NCBI GenBank assembly: GCA_020434375.1
Contig: JAGRAY010000009.1
Coordinates: 1-24,136 of the forward strand
DNA length: 24,136 nt
Reading direction: 5' to 3'
Source: Bdellovibrionales bacterium
GTDB taxonomy: Bacteria; Bdellovibrionota_G; JALEGL01; JAGRAY01
Both the position numbers and the translations under genes were made by a program. The notes beneath the pieces were generated by a model. That model made no database searches, was not told the DNA's origin, and saw only the letters and a list, made by a program, of their open reading frames with translations. Below are positions 6,273-14,464 of the stretch, piece by piece (within the stretch, counting starts at the first letter, position 1; each line of letters starts with the position of its first letter).

Positions 6273-7568
6273 ATGTCTCAAAAAATGATGGAAAATCTGG
6301 TTTCGCTTTGCAAACGACGTGGTTTTATTTATCCCTCAAGTGAAATCTACGGTGGTCTTAACTCTTGCTACGATTACGGTCCTCTAGGAGTGGAACTTAA
6401 GCGAAACTTGAAAAACTTTTGGTGGAAATCAATGGTTCAACTACATGACAACATTGAAGGATTAGACTCTTCTATCTTAATGCATCCTAAAATTTGGGAA
6501 GCTTCCGGGCATGTGGCCAATTTTACGGATCCATTAGTAGACTGTAAAAAGTGTAAAAATAGATTTAGACAAGATCATCTCGAAGGTACGGTCTGCCCCA
6601 ACTGCAAAGGCGAATTAACCGAAGCTCGTCAGTTCAATCTTATGTTTAAAACATTTATGGGACCTGTTGAGAGCGAAGCCAGCGTCGTTTATCTTCGCCC
6701 AGAAACCGCTCAAGGCATATACGTGAACTATCAAAATGTGCTTGGAACTTCCAGACAAAAAATACCCTTCGGAATCGCACAAATAGGAAAAGCATTTCGT
6801 AACGAGATCACCCCTGGCAATTTTATTTTCAGAACACGTGAGTTCGAACAGATGGAAATGCAGTATTTTGTAAAGCCTGGCGAAGATATGACGGCTTTTG
6901 ACGAATGGAAAGAAAAACGCGTGGCATGGTACACAAAAATCGGCATTTCTAAAGACAAGATTCGCCTTCACGAACACGGCCCAGACGAACTAGCCCACTA
7001 TGCAAAGAAGGCCTTCGATATTCAATACGAATTTCCGTTTGGCTGGCAAGAGCTAGAAGGCATCCATCACCGCTCTGACTTTGACCTCAATCAGCATCAA
7101 AAATTCTCTGGAAAAAATCTTCAATATTTTGATGAGGGGTTAAAAGAAAAGTATATTCCCTATATCATAGAAACTTCTGCTGGCTGCGACCGAAGTCTTT
7201 TATGCATTCTATGTGATGCATATACGGAAGAAGAAGAGCGCGTGGTCATGAAATTTAGCCCCCAAATGGCACCAGTTCAAGTAGCGGTACTTCCTCTTGT
7301 AAAAAAAGACGGCTTGGGAAAACTTGCCAAAGCAATCGCGGAAAATCTTCAAAACAAATTTTCTGTTTTTTATGATGAAAGTGGTTCAATCGGCAGACGC
7401 TATCGAAGACAAGATGAAATTGGAACACCTTATTGTGTCACATTTGACTACGACACGAAGACTAATCACACAGTCACTGTTAGAAATAGAGATACGATGA
7501 ACCAAGATCGAGTTGGCACTGATCAACTGAGTGAATTTTTAATAAAACACCTTTCTATGAATCCGTGA
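6273..7568 (+). CDS. glyS: Glycyl-tRNA synthetase, single-chain (homodimer) type
   Basis: Class II aminoacyl-tRNA synthetase charging tRNA-Gly in the cytosol, 431 aa. Seen: N-terminal RRGFIYPSSEIYGG and YDYGPLGVELKRNLKNFWW; a zinc-ribbon insertion CKKC...CPNC (C91, C94, C108, C111); FMGP, LRPETAQGIYVNY; class II motif 2 FRNEITPGNFIFRTREFEQ (175-193); ELEGIHHRSDFDL; motif 3 in ETSAGCDRSLLCILCDAY. A C-terminal anticodon-binding domain begins at MAPVQVAVLPL and contains SGSIGRRYRRQDEIGTPYCV. This is the one-chain enzyme shared with eukaryotes, archaea and some bacteria, not the alpha2-beta2 GlyQS type. The standard symbol varies (glyS or glyQS). No clear SD precedes ATG 6273. The 3' end overlaps kinase B by 4 nt. 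Confidence 0.97.
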   Translation: MSQKMMENLVSLCKRRGFIYPSSEIYGGLNSCYDYGPLGVELKRNLKNFWWKSMVQLHDNIEGLDSSILMHPKIWEASGHVANFTDPLVDCKKCKNRFRQDHLEGTVCPNCKGELTEARQFNLMFKTFMGPVESEASVVYLRPETAQGIYVNYQNVLGTSRQKIPFGIAQIGKAFRNEITPGNFIFRTREFEQMEMQYFVKPGEDMTAFDEWKEKRVAWYTKIGISKDKIRLHEHGPDELAHYAKKAFDIQYEFPFGWQELEGIHHRSDFDLNQHQKFSGKNLQYFDEGLKEKYIPYIIETSAGCDRSLLCILCDAYTEEEERVVMKFSPQMAPVQVAVLPLVKKDGLGKLAKAIAENLQNKFSVFYDESGSIGRRYRRQDEIGTPYCVTFDYDTKTNHTVTVRNRDTMNQDRVGTDQLSEFLIKHLSMNP

Positions 7569-8872
7569 AGTCCACTGTAGGTCCTTACACATTAGTCGCG
7601 AAACTTGGTGAAGGTGGAATGGCCGAAGTATTCAAAGCTATTAAACCTGGACCTGGAGGATTTGAGAAACCTTTAGCGCTCAAACGAATTCTTCCTCCCT
7701 ATCATGATCGTAGCGATATGATTTCAATGTTTCAAACAGAAGCAAAAATTCACTCACAACTTAGTCATCCAAAGTTATTGAACCTCATTGACTTCTTCCA
7801 AGAGGAAAATAGCTTTGTCTTGGTGATGGAATACTTCAGAAGTAAAAACCTATCTCAAGTGATGTTGGATGCTAGGCGCCAACGAATTCTGATTCCTTGG
7901 CAGGCGTCCCTATTTATTTGCAGCGAACTTTTAGAAGCACTTCAATATGCTCACAACAAAAAAGATGCGAATGGTCCCTTACGTATTGTTCATCGAGATA
8001 TCAGTCCACAAAACATTCTAATTTCTGAAGAGGGTTGGGTGAAGTTATCTGACTTCGGAATCGCTCTAGCTAATATTGAGCGAGATAAGACTGCCACTGG
8101 ATTATTCAAAGGAAAGGTTAAATATCTATCTCCAGAACAAATTGAAAAACACTCTGCTGATTATCGTTCTGATCTATTTTCTACCGGAATCGTGCTCTAT
8201 GAAATGATTTGTGGCTGTCATCCATTTTATGCCAAAAGTGACTTCGAAATCATGAATCAGATCACGGCTGGAGAATACAAGAAGCCCGCCGTTTTGGCGC
8301 CTCAAGTACCCCAAGTCATACATAATTGTATCGACAAGGCACTTTCCTTGAATCCAGAGGATCGTTTTCAAAGTGCTAAAGAGATGCGAGACAACCTTCT
8401 CACCGCTCAAGAATTAGACTGGAACCAAAGTGGACATTCGCTATTGATGGGATGGCTTGAGAATATATATAAACCGGATCAAATGCATAACGAAACACCT
8501 ATTTCAAGTACCGTCATTCTTGGGGAGCAGACACGTATTTCCAAGAAACAATCCTATAAATGGATTCCTATTTTTTCCATGATAGCAATACTTGGAATGC
8601 TTGGCATGATTGTTTGGTATGCTCGACTTCATCTCCCATCAAACACATCGTCGCATGTAACATCCGTAGGTCGCTCGATCTTACGTTTCAGTGGTCAAGA
8701 AGGTTCTACGGTTTATCTCAACGGAAAGATTATTGGAAAACTCCCCATGCAACCCTACACTGTTGATCCAGGATCCTATGTCGTCTTGTTAGTGTCTCCA
8801 AAAAAGCAAACGACTATCAAAGAAATAACCCTTCAAGCTGGAGACCATACAACTGTGAATCAAGATCCATGA
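7565..8872 (+). CDS. Transmembrane Ser/Thr protein kinase with C-terminal PEGA-like domain
   Basis: 435 aa. Kinase domain about 8-280: KLGEGGMAEVFKA (13-25), Lys40 in LALKRIL, HRDISPQN (143-150), DFG (163-165), KYLSPEQ, SDLFSTGIVLYEMICG. One TM helix (about 333-352) puts the C-terminus outside. There, STVYLNGKIIGKLPMQPYTV followed by DPGSYVVLL is a PEGA-type surface domain (about 370-430), a small beta fold often found on bacterial kinases and envelope proteins. It starts at GTG 7565, because no ATG precedes the kinase loop in this frame. The GTGA overlap with the glyS stop implies translational coupling to an essential gene. Its N-lobe (GGMAEVFKA...GP..FEK.LA.K.ILP) matches kinase A closely, so the two are paralogues with different sensor ends. 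Its stop overlaps the following peptidase gene (ATGA). Confidence 0.93.
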   Translation: MKSTVGPYTLVAKLGEGGMAEVFKAIKPGPGGFEKPLALKRILPPYHDRSDMISMFQTEAKIHSQLSHPKLLNLIDFFQEENSFVLVMEYFRSKNLSQVMLDARRQRILIPWQASLFICSELLEALQYAHNKKDANGPLRIVHRDISPQNILISEEGWVKLSDFGIALANIERDKTATGLFKGKVKYLSPEQIEKHSADYRSDLFSTGIVLYEMICGCHPFYAKSDFEIMNQITAGEYKKPAVLAPQVPQVIHNCIDKALSLNPEDRFQSAKEMRDNLLTAQELDWNQSGHSLLMGWLENIYKPDQMHNETPISSTVILGEQTRISKKQSYKWIPIFSMIAILGMLGMIVWYARLHLPSNTSSHVTSVGRSILRFSGQEGSTVYLNGKIIGKLPMQPYTVDPGSYVVLLVSPKKQTTIKEITLQAGDHTTVNQDP

Positions 8873-10980
8873 TAGAACTTTTATTTTTGGTTATAAGTGC
8901 TTTCGCTCTTAGCCGAAATCCTTGGACCAAAGCTTTTGCGTTCGAATTCAACTTAGTGTTTGGATCCATCGCATTTTTTGTTTTTTTTGTATCCACGGTT
9001 ATTCGGCACCATCTTAAACAGATATCATTTGAACAATCTTTCTATTCTTTAGGTTACCTCGTTGCTCCATTGAGCATTATCTTGATATCTCAAATAAATG
9101 GTTACACGTGTCGACTCGATATAGGTTTTTATTGGTTTATTCTGCTACCCGTTGTTTCAAGCATATTTGGTCTATCAAGTGCACATTTTGGTTCATCATG
9201 CTCAACAAAATTAAGTTGGAAAATCTTTATGGGTTTATTGCCTTCGCTTCTTTGGATGATCCTAATACTAGGTGACCTATATTTTAGGCCCTCCCTGTTT
9301 TTCTTTCATCCAGCCTTTGGCTACTTCCCAGGGCCATTGTATGACGAATGGATTCCTATTCTACCTAAAGTTATTTCATTTCGACTATGGACATTGGGAT
9401 TTTCGATAGGGCTTTTATTGCTTTCGAGGAACAAAACACGCCGACACGCCATAGCTTTGCTTTTACCTTTACTTGTAGTGTTTTTGTTTCGATCTCATTT
9501 TGGATGGTCATTTTCTCATAAAGACATTCGAAATAAACTAGGAAATGAACTTACGATTTATCCAATGACACTTTATTACAGTAATAGATCATTTTCTACT
9601 GAACAAAAGGCAAGGAGATATCTTAGATCACTGAGTTATTACCTTCACGAAATCACTACAGAGCTTGATCTGGACATTAGATCCATCGAACCAATGGCCA
9701 TTTATGTGTACCCAGATGCCAATATTAAACAGTTTTTAACAGGTACGCGATACACAGCGGTTGGTCACCCACTGCAACGATCTGTACATATTGTAAAAGA
9801 ACCTGTTTATCAATCACTCCTTCCCCATGAGCTTACACATATTGTATCAGCAGCATTTGGCCCAAAACCATTTAACATTAATTTTAATGTAACAATTCTT
9901 GAAGGACTTGCTACAGCGATTGAAGGAAAACAAGGATCTCTATCGGTTCATGAATGGGCCCGTGCCATGATCCATTTTAAAACCTTACCCAACTTAAAGC
10001 ATCTTCTCGGCAGCACAGCTTTTTTTTCGGAAGCTCCAAAAAAAGCCTATCTAGCATCAGGCTCATTTTGCAAATGGCTTCTTGATACAAAAGGCGCCTC
10101 TCTTTTTAAAGAGTATTACCAAACAAATAATTTTGAAAAGGTCTACCACGAAACAATGGCTGGCATGATTGATAAGTGGATTCAATTTTTGAAACTCAGA
10201 CCCCTGACTAATTTGCAGTTACGATCAGCGGAAACTTCTTTGAAGCAAAAGCCCGTTTTTTCGCGATCATGCCCTCACGATGTTGCAGACATGTATCAAC
10301 ACTTTCTGAGATGCGATGATCAAAAGCTGTGCCAGTCCGAAGCTCTTGCAAAAGCCTATATTTTTTCAAACGATGATCCTTCAATAGGACTTCATCTTGC
10401 TAAACAATATTTATCTAGTTCTCAATTAGATTGTGCACAACAGCTCACTATGACTCTTTTAGAAAACAAAACCATGACAGATTCACAACAATTTCAAGCA
10501 AAACTTTTATCTGCAGATATTTGGTTTCTAAATGGCAATTTCAAAAGAGCAAAAAAACAATACGACGCCTTAAAAAGTGATCAAAACAATGTTTTTGTAG
10601 ATTCCTTAGACCTAAGAACCAAACTGATTACCCTCGACAGAGCAACACTTCGAGAGATTCTTTCTAGCCGAGAGTCACAAACATCTTGGATGTTTTATCA
10701 CCCAGACTTTTTCTTCTCATCTTTATCGACACTAAGTGTACATGGTGACAACTATCTCAAACTACTAAAAAACTTTGATCTCATACTTAGTAAAAACATT
10801 CATAAGCCTCGTGACTTTGAAACTAGTATTCATATTGCAAGGATATACGAAATTCTGGGACAAAATGAGAAAGCTTTAAAGTTTTACGAAGAGGCTCTTA
10901 TTAAGGCTCCCACTGAAGGCTTTAGAATTCAGATTGAACGAGATCAAAATAGACTAAGATTTGTCAATCAAACGCTTTAA
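8869..10980 (+). CDS. Polytopic membrane HExxH metallopeptidase (peptidase MA-like) with C-terminal TPRs
   Basis: 703 aa. The N-terminal ~210 residues hold about six or seven hydrophobic segments (about 26-46, 58-76, 86-104, 118-136, 168-186, 192-209 and a short one at 2-14). A soluble domain follows with HELTH (320-324) and a downstream EGLATAIEG whose Glu345 is 21 residues past the second His. This is the gluzincin layout HExxH-x(20)-E, a zinc peptidase signature. The last ~270 residues are helical, ending in a recognisable TPR (IARIYEILGQNEKALKFYEEA). It is translationally coupled to kinase B (ATGA), so it may be controlled by, or act on, that pathway; this is inference. Loop residues include HPAFGYFPGPLYDEW between TM segments. 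The exact family and substrate are not recognised. The 3' end overlaps manC on the other strand by 27 bp. Confidence 0.8.
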   Translation: MIELLFLVISAFALSRNPWTKAFAFEFNLVFGSIAFFVFFVSTVIRHHLKQISFEQSFYSLGYLVAPLSIILISQINGYTCRLDIGFYWFILLPVVSSIFGLSSAHFGSSCSTKLSWKIFMGLLPSLLWMILILGDLYFRPSLFFFHPAFGYFPGPLYDEWIPILPKVISFRLWTLGFSIGLLLLSRNKTRRHAIALLLPLLVVFLFRSHFGWSFSHKDIRNKLGNELTIYPMTLYYSNRSFSTEQKARRYLRSLSYYLHEITTELDLDIRSIEPMAIYVYPDANIKQFLTGTRYTAVGHPLQRSVHIVKEPVYQSLLPHELTHIVSAAFGPKPFNINFNVTILEGLATAIEGKQGSLSVHEWARAMIHFKTLPNLKHLLGSTAFFSEAPKKAYLASGSFCKWLLDTKGASLFKEYYQTNNFEKVYHETMAGMIDKWIQFLKLRPLTNLQLRSAETSLKQKPVFSRSCPHDVADMYQHFLRCDDQKLCQSEALAKAYIFSNDDPSIGLHLAKQYLSSSQLDCAQQLTMTLLENKTMTDSQQFQAKLLSADIWFLNGNFKRAKKQYDALKSDQNNVFVDSLDLRTKLITLDRATLREILSSRESQTSWMFYHPDFFFSSLSTLSVHGDNYLKLLKNFDLILSKNIHKPRDFETSIHIARIYEILGQNEKALKFYEEALIKAPTEGFRIQIERDQNRLRFVNQTL

Positions 10981-12012
10981 TCTTTTCAGATCATAGCTAT
11001 TTTGTTTTGAACAAATCAAATTTACGCCATGAGACTCTACAATAACCAAGTCATTGAGTCCGAATATTACCCATTTCCCTGACTCACTTCTAACAAAATT
11101 GCCCTGCCCCTCAACAACGCGCGCATTGCTTGAAATAATATTATCTTGGTCTTTTTTCGCCAAGGCCTTGTACACTGCCGACCAAGTCCCAAGATCTGAC
11201 CACGAAAAATGAGCTGGCACGACTTCGACGTGAGCACTCTTTTCCATCAGTGCGTAGTCAATGGAGATATTAGGCAATTGATTATACAGGCGTTCTAGGT
11301 TCATCTTAGACCTAAAAAGTTTATACATTTTTGGGGCATACTTTTTAATTTCAGACAAAAACATATTGGTTTGCCAACAAAACATACCACTGTTCCAATA
11401 GTAATTTTTCTCTCGGGCATATTTCTTGGCACGAGTTGCATTGGGTTTTTCTATAAATCTTTTTACGGTGTAGTATCGCTTTTTCTTTCTTTCAAGTTTA
11501 GCTTCGATGTAACCAAATGATGTATCTGGTGACCGAATAGGCATTCCGAACGTCAAAAGAGATTTTCCTTCCGATGCTCGCTTTGACATGGTTTCTACAT
11601 ACTTGGCAAACGCATCCACATCGGGGACATAGTGATCCGCGGGCACAATCATCACCGTAGCAAATCCTCCTACGCTTTGGTCGATTGTCTTGGTTGCCAA
11701 GATACAAGCTGGAGCTGTGTTTTTCCCTTTGGGCTCCAAAATCATATTCTCGGGACGCATATGTGGCAACTCTGAGAGCGTAGCTTTTAAAAGTGATTTT
11801 GTTGTTACAATCCAAATATTGGACTTTGGTACGAGCCTAGCACAACGCTCGTATGACTGAAGTAAAAGTGATTTATTATAGGGTAGTTTTAAAAAAGGCT
11901 TTGGCATGCCCTTTTGGCTCATTGGCCATAAACGTTCCCCCGCACCTCCTGACAAAATAGCTATGTGAAGTGTCTTATTTTTTAAGACTTGGCGTGTTCT
12001 TTGTTTTTCCAT
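10954..12012 (-). CDS. manC: Mannose-1-phosphate guanylyltransferase (nucleotidyltransferase domain only)
   Basis: Makes GDP-mannose from mannose-1-P and GTP, for glycan, LPS or capsule synthesis. 352 aa. Seen: nucleotide loop ILSGGAGERLWPMS (19-32) with MPKPFLKL, LEPKGKNTAPACILA, VPADHYVPD, SFGYIEAK, RFIEKPNATRAKKY, YYWNSGMFCWQ, ISIDYALMEKS, FSWSDLGTWSAVY. It ends with a short beta segment (ARVVEGQGNFVRSESGKWV...). There is no C-terminal cupin phosphomannose isomerase domain, so this is the monofunctional form (often named manC or manB/mpg-type). The start ATG 12012 lies inside lspA, overlapping it by 31 nt; no SD is evident, which fits coupling with lspA. The 3' end is antisense to the end of the peptidase gene. 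Confidence 0.92.
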   Translation of the reverse strand: MEKQRTRQVLKNKTLHIAILSGGAGERLWPMSQKGMPKPFLKLPYNKSLLLQSYERCARLVPKSNIWIVTTKSLLKATLSELPHMRPENMILEPKGKNTAPACILATKTIDQSVGGFATVMIVPADHYVPDVDAFAKYVETMSKRASEGKSLLTFGMPIRSPDTSFGYIEAKLERKKKRYYTVKRFIEKPNATRAKKYAREKNYYWNSGMFCWQTNMFLSEIKKYAPKMYKLFRSKMNLERLYNQLPNISIDYALMEKSAHVEVVPAHFSWSDLGTWSAVYKALAKKDQDNIISSNARVVEGQGNFVRSESGKWVIFGLNDLVIVESHGVNLICSKQNSYDLKRLKRLIDKS

Positions 12013-12470
12013 ATCAAGTCAATTCCAAACAATACTGCGCCCACGGTTATAGCAGCGTCAGCAACATTAAATGCTGGCCAGTGATATTGCTTGATAAACA
12101 CATCTAAAAAATCAACAACATACCCCAGGCGAATCCGGTCAATTAGATTACCTAAAGCTCCTGCCATGATAAGACCTACACCCCATATCGAATATTTATG
12201 ATCGTCATCTAATTTATAATATAAGAACACAAGATATGCGAGAGCAGCAAATGAAACCGTCACGAAAAATGGTTTTGACATCGTATTTCCCATGCCAAAG
12301 GCTGCTCCCTTATTATGAACTAGTGTGAGGTGAAAAAAACCTTCGAGAATCGGTCGACTGTCACCCAATCTAAACGATTTTGAAACCCAAAACTTGGTTC
12401 CAAGGTCAATAATAAGGACCGTTATAAAGGTTGGAACGAGATAAATCCATTTGTCGAGTTTTGAACGCAT
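11982..12470 (-). CDS. lspA: Lipoprotein signal peptidase (signal peptidase II)
   Basis: Inner-membrane aspartyl protease that cleaves prolipoprotein signal peptides after lipidation. 162 aa from ATG 12470, the normal family length, with four hydrophobic segments. Seen: IDLGTKFWV (21-29), LVHNKGAAFGMGN (50-62), GALGNLIDRIRLGYVVDFLD (104-123) and WPAFNVADAAI (131-141). Catalytic Asp pair: D120 and D138. The frame stays open upstream to 12623, but that extension has no family similarity and would overlap comF, so the ATG at 12470 is preferred. TACAAT on the reverse strand (12519-12524) is a possible -10. It likely serves the lipoprotein gene at 17641-18336 among many others. Confidence 0.96.
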   Translation of the reverse strand: MRSKLDKWIYLVPTFITVLIIDLGTKFWVSKSFRLGDSRPILEGFFHLTLVHNKGAAFGMGNTMSKPFFVTVSFAALAYLVFLYYKLDDDHKYSIWGVGLIMAGALGNLIDRIRLGYVVDFLDVFIKQYHWPAFNVADAAITVGAVLFGIDLIWKNKEHAKS

Positions 12471-12524
12471 TGGCACTTTCTTTGCTTTGTATAAATGAAA
12501 ACTACCAAGGAAATTGAAATTGTA
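12470..12524. promoter_or_regulatory. Compact divergent lspA / comF start region
   Basis: Only 43-49 bp separate the lspA ATG from the comF TTG. Rightward: TTGGCA (12470-12475) and TATAAA (12490-12495) are good hexamers, but their spacer is only 14 bp. They are followed by AAGGA (12507-12511), a usable SD for comF. Leftward: TACAAT on the reverse strand (12519-12524) is a good -10 without a good -35. Each promoter would lie partly in the other gene's first codons. The boxes are visible; the assignment is tentative. Confidence 0.3.
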
Positions 12525-13197
12525 CCAACTCTTTAGATATTTTTGCCATGCGATATTAAATTTCATAGCACCAAATATTTGTCTCGGTTGCGAACATTTC
12601 ATTGAGAACCCTGTGCGAATCAATATATGCGACTCGTGTTTTCAAGCTATATTTTCACCCTATGTCATTCGCATGCCGCATTTTGATTGTATTGCGGGCG
12701 GAACTCACAGCAAAATACTTAGAAAAATCATTATTAATGCAAAATTCCACCAAGACCCCTTTTCGACTCTGATACTAGAGCATTTTTTAGACGAAACATT
12801 TAAGGACATGCTCACAGATCGACAATTTGACGTAGTCACATGCATTCCAAGTGCACCAAAGCATGTTCGAAGGAGAGGTATCGATTTACCGAATTTTCTG
12901 ACATATCGCCTCGCTAGAAAGCGCCATTTGAAATTCTCACACGAAGCAATCATTAGGAAAGGTCGTAAAAATTCACAAATAGGATTAAATAGGCAAGATC
13001 GTTTCAAAAACATCAGGCGATCATTCGTGTGCAAATTAGATTTGCATGATAAAAGCATCTTAGTGGTTGATGACGTCTATACAACTGGCGCTACAGCAGA
13101 AGCTGTAGCGAAAATTCTTCTTAGATCTGGTGCCAAAAATGTTTTATTTTTGGTATTGGCCCGCACACCTAAAGCAATTTTCTATGAACCTTCATAA
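12514..13197 (+). CDS. comF: ComF-family phosphoribosyltransferase-like protein
   Basis: 227 aa. An N-terminal four-Cys zinc ribbon CLGC...CDSC (C23, C26, C39, C42) is followed by a type I PRTase fold with VVTCIPSAPKHVRRRGID and the PRPP loop SILVVDDVYTTGATAEA (181-197). This is the ComF/GntX architecture, associated with DNA uptake in Gram-positives and often of unclear role elsewhere. There is no ATG near the start. TTG 12514 and TTG 12520 are both in frame; the second has better spacing (8 nt) from the AAGGA at 12507-12511, so the protein may be two residues shorter. It is transcribed away from lspA. The 3' end overlaps the MFS gene by 14 nt, suggesting an operon through dusB. Confidence 0.9.
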   Translation: MKLYQLFRYFCHAILNFIAPNICLGCEHFIENPVRINICDSCFQAIFSPYVIRMPHFDCIAGGTHSKILRKIIINAKFHQDPFSTLILEHFLDETFKDMLTDRQFDVVTCIPSAPKHVRRRGIDLPNFLTYRLARKRHLKFSHEAIIRKGRKNSQIGLNRQDRFKNIRRSFVCKLDLHDKSILVVDDVYTTGATAEAVAKILLRSGAKNVLFLVLARTPKAIFYEPS

Positions 13198-14464
13198 AAC
13201 CTCAATACGTTCTTGGTCTTGGATCCTCTATGATATGGGAAACTCTGCGTATGGCAGCATCATGGTTACGGCCTATTTTGTTTTGTATTTTAAAAGTGCC
13301 ATTGTTAAGGACGTTTACCTAGGAGACCTATTGTGGGGTAAAATGATTGGTGGTTCAATGTTCTTTTTAGCACTCGTTAGCCCAGCGCTAGGAGCCATAG
13401 CGGATCGTGGAAAATCGCGAAAAAAGTTTCTCATTGGTTTTACCCTGCTCTCTATTTTAGCTACGGCCGTGCTTGCTCTTTCAAAGACTACAAATTTGAC
13501 CCTATCAATCCTACTTTTTTGCCTTTCGCTGATAGGATACGAAGCAGGCATTACTTTCTACGATAGCTTTTTAAGTAGCGTAAGCACCGAGAAAACAATT
13601 GGGAAAATTTCTGGACTTGGCTTTGGTCTCGGCTACTTGGGTGGTATTTTATCAATCTTTTTATCTTATCCTTTTATCACCAGCGGAGCTTCTTCTGAGT
13701 GGAGCATGGCGCCTCTTTGGATCGTCGTTATTCAGTTTTCTTTATTGTCTGTCCCCGGCTTTTACTTACTTCGCGAAAGGCAAGATAATGCTGCGGACAG
13801 AGAACCCTTGGGAACTACTGTCAGACATGGTTTTTCGAATCTTTGGCAAACACTTCGAAAATTAAAATATTATCCGGACCTTTTAAAATTTCTAATTGCT
13901 TATCTATTTTTCTTTGATGGAATCGCAACCGTCATAAGCTTTGGAGGTACTTTTGCCAAAGATACTCTTGGTTTTGGAACAAAAGAGATCTTTTTAGTTT
14001 TTATTTTATCTAATCTGATTGCGGTTCCAGGTTCATTTCTTGGAGGATTCATGACTGATCGAATCGGCGCAAGAAAAACCATTTTGGCAACTCTTATGGT
14101 GTGGATAGCAACCATATGTATGTTAATGGCAAGCCAATCAAAAGAGTCTTTTTATTTTGTGTCCGCGATGGTAGGGATTGGCCTTGGTTCAACTCAAGGT
14201 GCTGCGAGAGCGCTATTCGCGAAGTTTGTACCAACGGGCCAAGAGGCCCAATTTTTTGCACTTAAAGGAATCTGTGGCAAAGCAGGAACTGTATTAGGAC
14301 CCCTCACTTTTGGAATGGCCTCTTATCTCGCGTCAAGCCAAAGATTTGCCGCTGGTACGCTTATTATCTTTTTTGTCATTGGCTTCATCTTAGTTTACGG
14401 TGTAAACGAAAGCGAAGGCATACGACAAGGTCGTCATCATTATGAAAAAATTGCTCATTATTAG
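13184..14464 (+). CDS. MFS transporter, UMF1 (Atg22-like) family
   Basis: 426 aa from ATG 13184, with about 12 hydrophobic segments: a polytopic inner-membrane permease. The N-terminal SWILYDMGNSAYGSIMVTAY is the hallmark of the UMF1/Atg22-like MFS subfamily (SWxLYDxxNSA). An MFS loop ADRGKSRKK follows TM2-3, and a related one, FMTDRIGARKT, starts the second half. GLGLGSTQGAARALFA-type small-residue helices are also seen. An earlier in-frame ATG (13130) lies inside comF and adds only a Trp/Tyr-rich stretch without family similarity, so the later start is preferred. The substrate is unknown; Atg22 relatives in fungi export amino acids. The 3' end overlaps the AstE/AspA-like gene by 23 nt. Confidence 0.88.
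   Translation: MNLHKTSIRSWSWILYDMGNSAYGSIMVTAYFVLYFKSAIVKDVYLGDLLWGKMIGGSMFFLALVSPALGAIADRGKSRKKFLIGFTLLSILATAVLALSKTTNLTLSILLFCLSLIGYEAGITFYDSFLSSVSTEKTIGKISGLGFGLGYLGGILSIFLSYPFITSGASSEWSMAPLWIVVIQFSLLSVPGFYLLRERQDNAADREPLGTTVRHGFSNLWQTLRKLKYYPDLLKFLIAYLFFFDGIATVISFGGTFAKDTLGFGTKEIFLVFILSNLIAVPGSFLGGFMTDRIGARKTILATLMVWIATICMLMASQSKESFYFVSAMVGIGLGSTQGAARALFAKFVPTGQEAQFFALKGICGKAGTVLGPLTFGMASYLASSQRFAAGTLIIFFVIGFILVYGVNESEGIRQGRHHYEKIAHY

Noticed and set aside
6615..6977. Antisense open frame of 120 codons inside glyS
   Set aside because: It lies wholly opposite a gene with complete family motifs, has no recognisable domain, and reads like a shadow of glyS codon bias.
12471..12623. 51-codon upstream extension of lspA
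   Set aside because: The extension has no LspA similarity and would overlap comF head to head; ATG 12470 gives the normal 162-aa length.
13130..13183. Earlier start for the MFS gene
   Set aside because: It adds an aromatic-rich stretch translated out of frame from the comF 3' end; ATG 13184 is just before the conserved SWxLYDxxNSA motif.
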